18,178 nt of DNA from a bacterium. GTDB lineage: Bacteria > Patescibacteriota > Minisyncoccia > Moranbacterales > DUUL01. Positions 14,533-18,178 of this stretch are shown here, piece after piece. The notes under the pieces were generated by a model. The model was not told the origin of the DNA. It made no database searches and was given only the letters and a program-made list of their open reading frames with translations. Position 1 is the stretch's first letter, and every line of letters starts with the position of its first letter. The DNA lies in NCBI GenBank assembly GCA_030641245.1, contig DAOWHU010000012.1:1-18178 (forward strand). The letters run 5' to 3'. The position numbers and the translations under genes are program-made.

Positions 14533-15039
14533 CTACTTTATACCGAAAGAAAGTCCCTCTGCTTGAAGCAATTTATTTTTTCGAAAAATTCCCGAACTAA
14601 ACTGACCAATTCCACCTGATTTAGGCACCACTCGATGACACGGCACCACCAAAGGCATTGGATTAGTTGCACAAGCGCTTGCCACCGCTCGATAAGCTCG
14701 AGGACTCCCAATCGCTTCAGCAATTTGACTATAAGATTGAACTTCTCCTTCGGGAATAGTTTGCATATATCGCCAAACCTTTTTCTTGAAATCAGTAGAT
14801 TCAACGTCAAAAGAAAACTTGTTCCATTTGACCTTTCCTTCTAGATAATCAATTAATTTTTTGAAATGTATATTTTTAGTTTCAGAAACTCTTTGAAGTT
14901 TTCGACCCTCAAACTTTTTCTGGAATTCTTTCAACAAAACGTTTTTAGAATTTCCCATTTCAACCCAGCAAAAACCTTTAGACGTTTCAGCCATCAAAAC
15001 ATAACCGATGAAAGATTTATAAACTAAATAATCTACCAT
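14533..15039 (-). CDS. ogt: Methylated-DNA--[protein]-cysteine S-methyltransferase
   Basis: A suicide DNA-repair protein that moves the methyl group of O6-methylguanine onto its own cysteine. The active site PCHR is at 133-136 (Cys134). It is preceded by the DNA-binding helix region (RAYRAVASACATNP, with an Arg finger) and followed by SGGIGQFSSGIFRKNKLLQAEG, the family C-terminal pattern. The 168-residue length matches Ogt/MGMT single-domain proteins. The start is 9 bp downstream of rmuC, so the two repair genes are probably co-transcribed. Confidence 0.95.
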   Translation of the reverse strand: MVDYLVYKSFIGYVLMAETSKGFCWVEMGNSKNVLLKEFQKKFEGRKLQRVSETKNIHFKKLIDYLEGKVKWNKFSFDVESTDFKKKVWRYMQTIPEGEVQSYSQIAEAIGSPRAYRAVASACATNPMPLVVPCHRVVPKSGGIGQFSSGIFRKNKLLQAEGLSFGIK

Positions 15040-15048
15040 AATTTAGAT

Positions 15049-16194
15049 TTAATCTTCTTTAGGTCGGTCAATTACTGGTCGATCAGATTCAATCGCTTTT
15101 TTGCCAGCAACCCGCAAAACATCTTTATCAATTTTACCCAGCTCCTTGGTGGCGTGATTGTAGTGATTAACAGTTGTTGATAGAGACCCTCCCACTTTTC
15201 CAAAAAATTCCTCATAGCCCTTAAGATGTCTTCCTAGTTTTTCAACATTTTTTTGAATATGCTTGGCGGATTCTTCAATCTGAAGAGACCTAAGTCCTTG
15301 CAAAACTGTTTGAAGATAAGCCAAAAATGAAGTCGGGGAAACAATTACCACGTGTTTCTCCTTAAAAGCATACTCGATTAAATCGCGCGAAACCGACTTA
15401 GCCATTCCGACTTTATTGATTAAAAGATCATAATAAATTGACTCTGAGGGGATGAACATAAAAGCAAAGTCGGTGGTTTTTTCTTTGGGTCGAATGTATT
15501 TCGAGGTTTCGTCAATTCGATTTTTTAAATCCTGTTTAAACTCTTTGGCAATTTTTTCTCGATCCTCTTTTTTACATTTCAAAAGTTTTTCGTATTTTTC
15601 TAGAGAAAATTTAGAATCAACTGGAATAATTTTATCTTTAACAAAGATCACTGCGTCCACCGCTTCACCATTTTTAAAGCGATATTGCATTTTAAAATTA
15701 TGAGGAGGCAAAACATTCTTCAGGGTTTCTTCTAGAAAGTATTCCCCTAACACTCCTCGTTGTTTTGGGTTTTTCAAAATATCCTGCAAATCTTTCAACT
15801 GAGAAGAGAAATCGACCACTCTTTTATTGGTTTCGTCTAGTTTTGTGAGTTTTTCAGTAACCGATTGAATAGAACGGTTAGAATGCTTAGTCATTTCATT
15901 AAATTGATTGTTAATCTGTTCGAACAAACTTCGGCTCTCCTTGGACAAACCTTTGGACATTTCTTGAAAAACCTCATTGCTATCTTTTAATTGGCTTTTA
16001 GTAATTTTATTTATTTCAGACAATTTATGATCCATTATTTCCGACATTTGTCCCATCCGTTGTTGTATCAAAAGCATTGATTTATCATCAGTCGAGCCTT
16101 TTTTTATGTCACTTAATTTCTGATTCAACACAAAAAGCGCTCCTAAAGCAAGTAATATCAACACTAGCAAAACTACAATTAGTAAAATATCCAT
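15049..16194 (-). CDS. rmuC: RmuC family DNA recombination protein
   Basis: RmuC proteins limit DNA inversion and rearrangement at short inverted repeats in E. coli. This one (381 residues) has an N-terminal membrane segment (about 3-23). A long coiled coil (about 25-135) and a PD-(D/E)XK nuclease-like core follow, with GVLGEYFLEETLKNVLP, EAVDAVIFVKDKIIPVDSKF and FMFIPSESIYYDLL. The tail is charged. A strong promoter lies just upstream. An AGTATTT heptanucleotide tract sits 5 bp before the ATG, and no Shine-Dalgarno is seen. A protein linked to inverted repeats in a genome rich in them is notable but may be coincidence. Confidence 0.93.
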   Translation of the reverse strand: MDILLIVVLLVLILLALGALFVLNQKLSDIKKGSTDDKSMLLIQQRMGQMSEIMDHKLSEINKITKSQLKDSNEVFQEMSKGLSKESRSLFEQINNQFNEMTKHSNRSIQSVTEKLTKLDETNKRVVDFSSQLKDLQDILKNPKQRGVLGEYFLEETLKNVLPPHNFKMQYRFKNGEAVDAVIFVKDKIIPVDSKFSLEKYEKLLKCKKEDREKIAKEFKQDLKNRIDETSKYIRPKEKTTDFAFMFIPSESIYYDLLINKVGMAKSVSRDLIEYAFKEKHVVIVSPTSFLAYLQTVLQGLRSLQIEESAKHIQKNVEKLGRHLKGYEEFFGKVGGSLSTTVNHYNHATKELGKIDKDVLRVAGKKAIESDRPVIDRPKED

Positions 16195-16199
16195 TTTTC

Positions 16200-16227
16200 A
16201 GTATTTAGTATTTAGTATCCAGTATAC
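16200..16227. repeat. Heptanucleotide tract next to the rmuC start
   Basis: Four 7-bp units (AGTATTT, AGTATTT, AGTATCC, AGTATAC) begin 5 bp upstream of the rmuC ATG. They are inverted relative to the tract at 16587-16620 at the other end of the gap. Confidence 0.9.
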
Positions 16228-16239
16228 AATACAAAAATC

Positions 16240-16267
16240 ATTATAACAAACATTGGCATCGTTTCAA
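16240..16267 (-). promoter_or_regulatory. Promoter for rmuC-ogt
   Basis: Minus strand: TTGAAA (16262-16267), 16-nt spacer, perfect TATAAT (16240-16245) with an extended -10 TGT. The start would be near 16233, giving a leader of about 40 nt that contains the heptanucleotide tract. Confidence 0.8.
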
Positions 16268-16281
16268 ATAAATTGTACTAT
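16253..16281 (+). promoter_or_regulatory. Divergent plus-strand promoter for the candidate ncRNA
   Basis: TTGGCA (16253-16258), 17-nt spacer, TACTAT (16276-16281). It is interleaved with the rmuC promoter: the two -35 boxes cross over, so the promoters fire outward in opposite directions and may compete. Confidence 0.65.
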
Positions 16282-16287
16282 GAAAGT

Positions 16288-16513
16288 CAATCTGGCTATC
16301 CCTTTTAGGCAGTCCTTGAAAGCAAGTGTCGATTTCATCGGCTCACTGGCTAAGCAGAGAGCAATCTCTTTGATCGGGTCACTTAAGAAAATAAGACCAC
16401 CAGTAAAGATCGAGTTGGATGCGAGTATTTTATTTTAAAATACTTTAAAATCCAACGAGCAATAGTTACGATGGCTTAACCCTCTTCACATCCCATTCGG
16501 GATGTGTTTTTTT
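16288..16513 (+). ncRNA. Candidate structured non-coding RNA (~225 nt)
   Basis: A plus-strand transcript is predicted between a promoter at 16253-16281 and an intrinsic terminator at 16487-16513, in a region where every other gene is on the minus strand. Hairpins visible are CTTG-AAAG-CAAG (16315-16326), GTCGAT-TTC-ATCGGC (16328-16342), AGAGA-GCAA-TCTCT with a GNRA tetraloop (16356-16369), and a two-part stem 16414-16456 (GTTGGAT/ATCCAAC enclosing AGTATTTTA/TAAAATACT). GGCTATC (16294-16300) can close with GATGGCT (16470-16476). The G-U pairs fall on the plus strand. I see no hallmarks of RNase P RNA, tmRNA or SRP RNA; a 6S-like or novel RNA remains open. The 52-codon ORF from ATG 16279 is unlikely because that ATG lies in the -10 box. 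Confidence 0.6.
16487..16513 (+). terminator. Strong plus-strand intrinsic terminator
   Basis: CACATCCC (16487-16494), loop ATTC, GGGATGTG (16499-16506), then seven T. There is no T-run on the opposite strand side, so it terminates plus-strand transcription. Confidence 0.9.
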
Positions 16514-16532
16514 ATTTAAACAATTAAAACTG

Positions 16533-16567
16533 GCCCGGAATCCTCTGGACAAGCCGGCTTTTTATTT
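16533..16567. terminator. Possible second, bidirectional terminator
   Basis: GCCCGG pairs with CCGGC (one bulged C), with an inner CC/GG. On the plus strand TTTTTATTTT follows, on the minus strand CAGTTTT. It could back up the ncRNA terminator and end the porB transcript. Confidence 0.55.
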
Positions 16568-16586
16568 TGCACTAATTTTAAATTTA

Positions 16587-16620
16587 AATACTAAATACTA
16601 GATACTCAATACTGTATACT
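16587..16620. repeat. Heptanucleotide tract next to the porB stop
   Basis: Units AATACTA, AATACTA, GATACTC, AATACTG and TATACT end 3 bp from the porB stop codon. They are the inverted form of the AGTATTT tract beside rmuC. Confidence 0.9.
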
Positions 16621-16623
16621 ATT

Positions 16624-17547
16624 TCAAACCTTCACTCCCGTTTCCTCCAAATCCTTCACTCTTTCCCATTCTTCATCTACTTTATTCTGAATATCTTTTA
16701 TTCGCTCATTTTTACCTTTGCTTTTGAAGATATGCTTAAATCGGCTCTGAGTCATTAAAAATTCCTCGATTTTGGCTTTATTTTTTGGTTCATAATTAAT
16801 CTTGTAGCCTCCATTGATAATCTCATAAAGTGGCCAAAAATTAGTATCAGTTCCCAACTTGGCAATTTCGATAGTTTTATGAGCAGCGTGTTTCCATTGG
16901 TTAGGGCAAGGAGAAAAAACTAAAATAAAAGAAGGTCCTTTGGTCGCAAAAGCTTTTTTAACTTTGGTTTCAAAATCATCCAAAAATCCAATATTAGCGG
17001 TAGCAACGTAACCAATATGATGAGCAGCCACAATCGACATTAAATCTTTTCGCTCGACGTCTTTACCAAAAGATTCTTTTCCGGCTGGAGTAGTTTCGGT
17101 CGAAGCACCGAAAGGAGTTGCTCCACTTCTTTGATTACCAGTATTCATATAAGCTCCATTGTCATAACAGACATACAGAAAATCATGCTGTCTCTCTAGA
17201 GCTCCCGACAAAGCCTGCAAGCCAATATCGTAGGTCCCTCCGTCTCCGCCAAAAGCCACAAATTTAACTGGCTTTTTTTCTTTTATTTTTCCCTTTTTAA
17301 ATAAAGCTTTATAGGCGGTCTCCATTCCTGAAATTGTAGCTCCCGCATTTCCGAAAACACTATGAATATAAGGAACTCTCCAGGAGGTATTGGGGTAAAT
17401 GGTAGTCGTTACTTCCATGCACCCAGTCGCGTTGGTTACTGCGATTGGATTATCAGTAGCATTTAAAACAGTCCGTGCCACCAACCCGATCGGACATCCC
17501 GCACAAGTTCCAGCAGTAGTAATTTTTTGTTTATTTTTTTCAATCAT
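16624..17547 (-). CDS. porB: Pyruvate:ferredoxin oxidoreductase, beta subunit
   Basis: The beta subunit binds thiamine diphosphate and an iron-sulfur cluster and, with PorA, converts pyruvate and CoA to acetyl-CoA and CO2 while reducing ferredoxin. Cluster cysteines are C15 and C18 (AGTCAGCP), C43 (ATGCMEVTT) and one in FSPCPNQW near 210. The TPP motif is GDGG (101-104) through DNGAYMNTGNQRSG (129-142). The length of 307 is typical. It lies downstream of porA across a 199-bp gap. 2-oxoacid specificity cannot be proven from sequence, though pyruvate is the usual call. The gene ends with TGA. Confidence 0.93.
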   Translation of the reverse strand: MIEKNKQKITTAGTCAGCPIGLVARTVLNATDNPIAVTNATGCMEVTTTIYPNTSWRVPYIHSVFGNAGATISGMETAYKALFKKGKIKEKKPVKFVAFGGDGGTYDIGLQALSGALERQHDFLYVCYDNGAYMNTGNQRSGATPFGASTETTPAGKESFGKDVERKDLMSIVAAHHIGYVATANIGFLDDFETKVKKAFATKGPSFILVFSPCPNQWKHAAHKTIEIAKLGTDTNFWPLYEIINGGYKINYEPKNKAKIEEFLMTQSRFKHIFKSKGKNERIKDIQNKVDEEWERVKDLEETGVKV

Positions 17548-17570
17548 ATTTAAATTGTTATTTAAAAAAT

Positions 17571-17727
17571 ACCAATAAATTCTAAACCCAAAATTACAAA
17601 TCCCAAATAAATTACAATTTAAAAAATCTCAATGCTCAAAACTTAGCTTCAAAAATGTTTTGAATTTAAAATATTGTAATTTGGTGCTTATTTGTTATTT
17701 ATAATTTTAGATTTGGTTCTTATTTTT
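17571..17727. repeat. AT-rich inverted heptad-like repeats between porA and porB
   Basis: The left arm (about 17571-17620) contains AAATTACAA/ATCCCAA/ATAAATT-type units. The right arm (about 17670-17727) contains the inverted forms (ATTGTAA, TTTGGTG, CTTATTT, GTTATTT, ATAATTT). Period 7 is visible in both arms. It fills most of the 199-bp gap inside what should be one operon. Confidence 0.55.
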
Positions 17728-17746
17728 CGAATTACTAAATTCGACT

Positions 17747-18178
17747 CTACATCATAAAATAAGGATTTTCTCTTTTTTTGCTGAATATGCTTTCGATATC
17801 TTTTTCATAAATATCACGACCGCCTAAGCCATAAACCACGCTCTCTGGTTCGGCACCTTGGGCCTTCTGAACCTCGCTAGTCAAAATTTGTTGAGTTCCA
17901 AAAGCCATATTTCTATCCATCGCGATTACTCTTTTAATCCCCTTTAAAGCTTTTTGAACTTCTTCATAAGGAAAAGGTCTAAACAATCTAATTTTCAATA
18001 ATCCAACTTTCTTTCCTTTAGCCCGCATTTTATCAACTACGCTAAAAATCGTTCCACAAGTTGACCCCATCGCCACCATCACCGTTTCGGCGTCTTTGAT
18101 TTTATAAGTTTCAATCTGTCCATATTTTCGGCCAGATATTTCACCGAACTGTTTTGCCACTCTGTCAAATTCCCCTCG
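17747..18178 (-). CDS. porA: Pyruvate:ferredoxin oxidoreductase, alpha subunit, C-terminal part
   Basis: Only the last 143 residues are in the window; the frame stays open to the right edge, so the GTG at 18158-18160 is not the true start. The visible part is the C-terminal transketolase-like domain: RVAKQFGEISGRKYGQIETYKIKDAETVMVAMGSTCG, the family motif VGLLKIRLFRPFP, then VIAMDRNMAFG and VYGLGGRDI. It partners PorB in the oxidoreductase. A 7-bp inverted repeat (17727-17744) lies just past the TAG stop but has no T-run. porG and porD, usual companions, would lie beyond the right edge if present. Confidence 0.92.
   Translation of the reverse strand, partial: RGEFDRVAKQFGEISGRKYGQIETYKIKDAETVMVAMGSTCGTIFSVVDKMRAKGKKVGLLKIRLFRPFPYEEVQKALKGIKRVIAMDRNMAFGTQQILTSEVQKAQGAEPESVVYGLGGRDIYEKDIESIFSKKRENPYFMM

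Noticed and set aside
14538..14810. 90-codon minus-strand ORF within the methyltransferase gene
   Set aside because: It lies in another frame over a clear ogt gene with an intact PCHR active site.
16279..16437. Small plus-strand ORF of 52 codons (starting MKVNLAIPF) in the rmuC-porB gap
   Set aside because: Its ATG falls inside the predicted -10 box, there is no Shine-Dalgarno, and the region reads better as a structured RNA. A 61-codon version begins upstream of the predicted transcript start.
1..18178. Recoded UGA (as in some CPR lineages)
   Set aside because: No conserved gene contains an in-frame TGA, porB ends with TGA, and Trp is encoded by TGG at conserved positions.

Overview
The window is AT-rich and gene-dense, and every protein gene I can support lies on the minus strand. 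Gene content suggests a Candidate Phyla Radiation (Patescibacteria, Parcubacteria-like) genome. The evidence is a cut-down division/cell-wall (dcw) cluster, a type IV pilin inside it, a Lys-rich N-terminal extension on the housekeeping sigma factor, a MurF without its N-terminal domain, pyruvate:ferredoxin oxidoreductase subunits, and gaps full of short tandem and palindromic repeats. TGA is used as a stop (porB) and no gene needs it as a sense codon, so the code is the standard bacterial one. The lineage is inferred from gene content, not from a marker phylogeny.

Layout, in the direction of transcription (right to left). The end of porA (cut by the window edge) and porB lie at 16.6-18.2 kb. 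The 429-bp gap to rmuC appears to hold a plus-strand non-coding RNA with its own promoter and terminator. rmuC and ogt (DNA repair) form a pair. dnaG and rpoD follow, 1 base apart, as in the macromolecular-synthesis operon of many bacteria. Next come a small SHOCT-like gene and a NUDIX hydrolase, then a cassette of a PurM-like protein and two small, probably paralogous hypothetical proteins. The cassette has strong Shine-Dalgarno sites and duplicated terminator/promoter modules. Last is mraZ-rsmH-ftsL-ftsI-murF, then a prepilin and ftsA (cut by the left edge).

The dcw cluster makes functional sense. MraZ probably controls it through TGG-phased sites over a near-consensus promoter 270 bp upstream of mraZ. 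RsmH modifies 16S rRNA. FtsL and FtsI act at the septum, MurF completes the peptidoglycan precursor and FtsA tethers the Z-ring. mraY, murC/D/G, ftsW and ftsQ are not in this stretch.

The gaps hold the least explained signals. (1) A candidate structured RNA lies at about 16288-16513 on the plus strand. (2) A ~115-bp structured repeat occurs twice, at 6954-7074 and 10334-10478, with stems that change in a compensatory way. (3) Heptanucleotide tandem tracts, mostly in inverted pairs, bracket five gaps close to the flanking start and stop codons.
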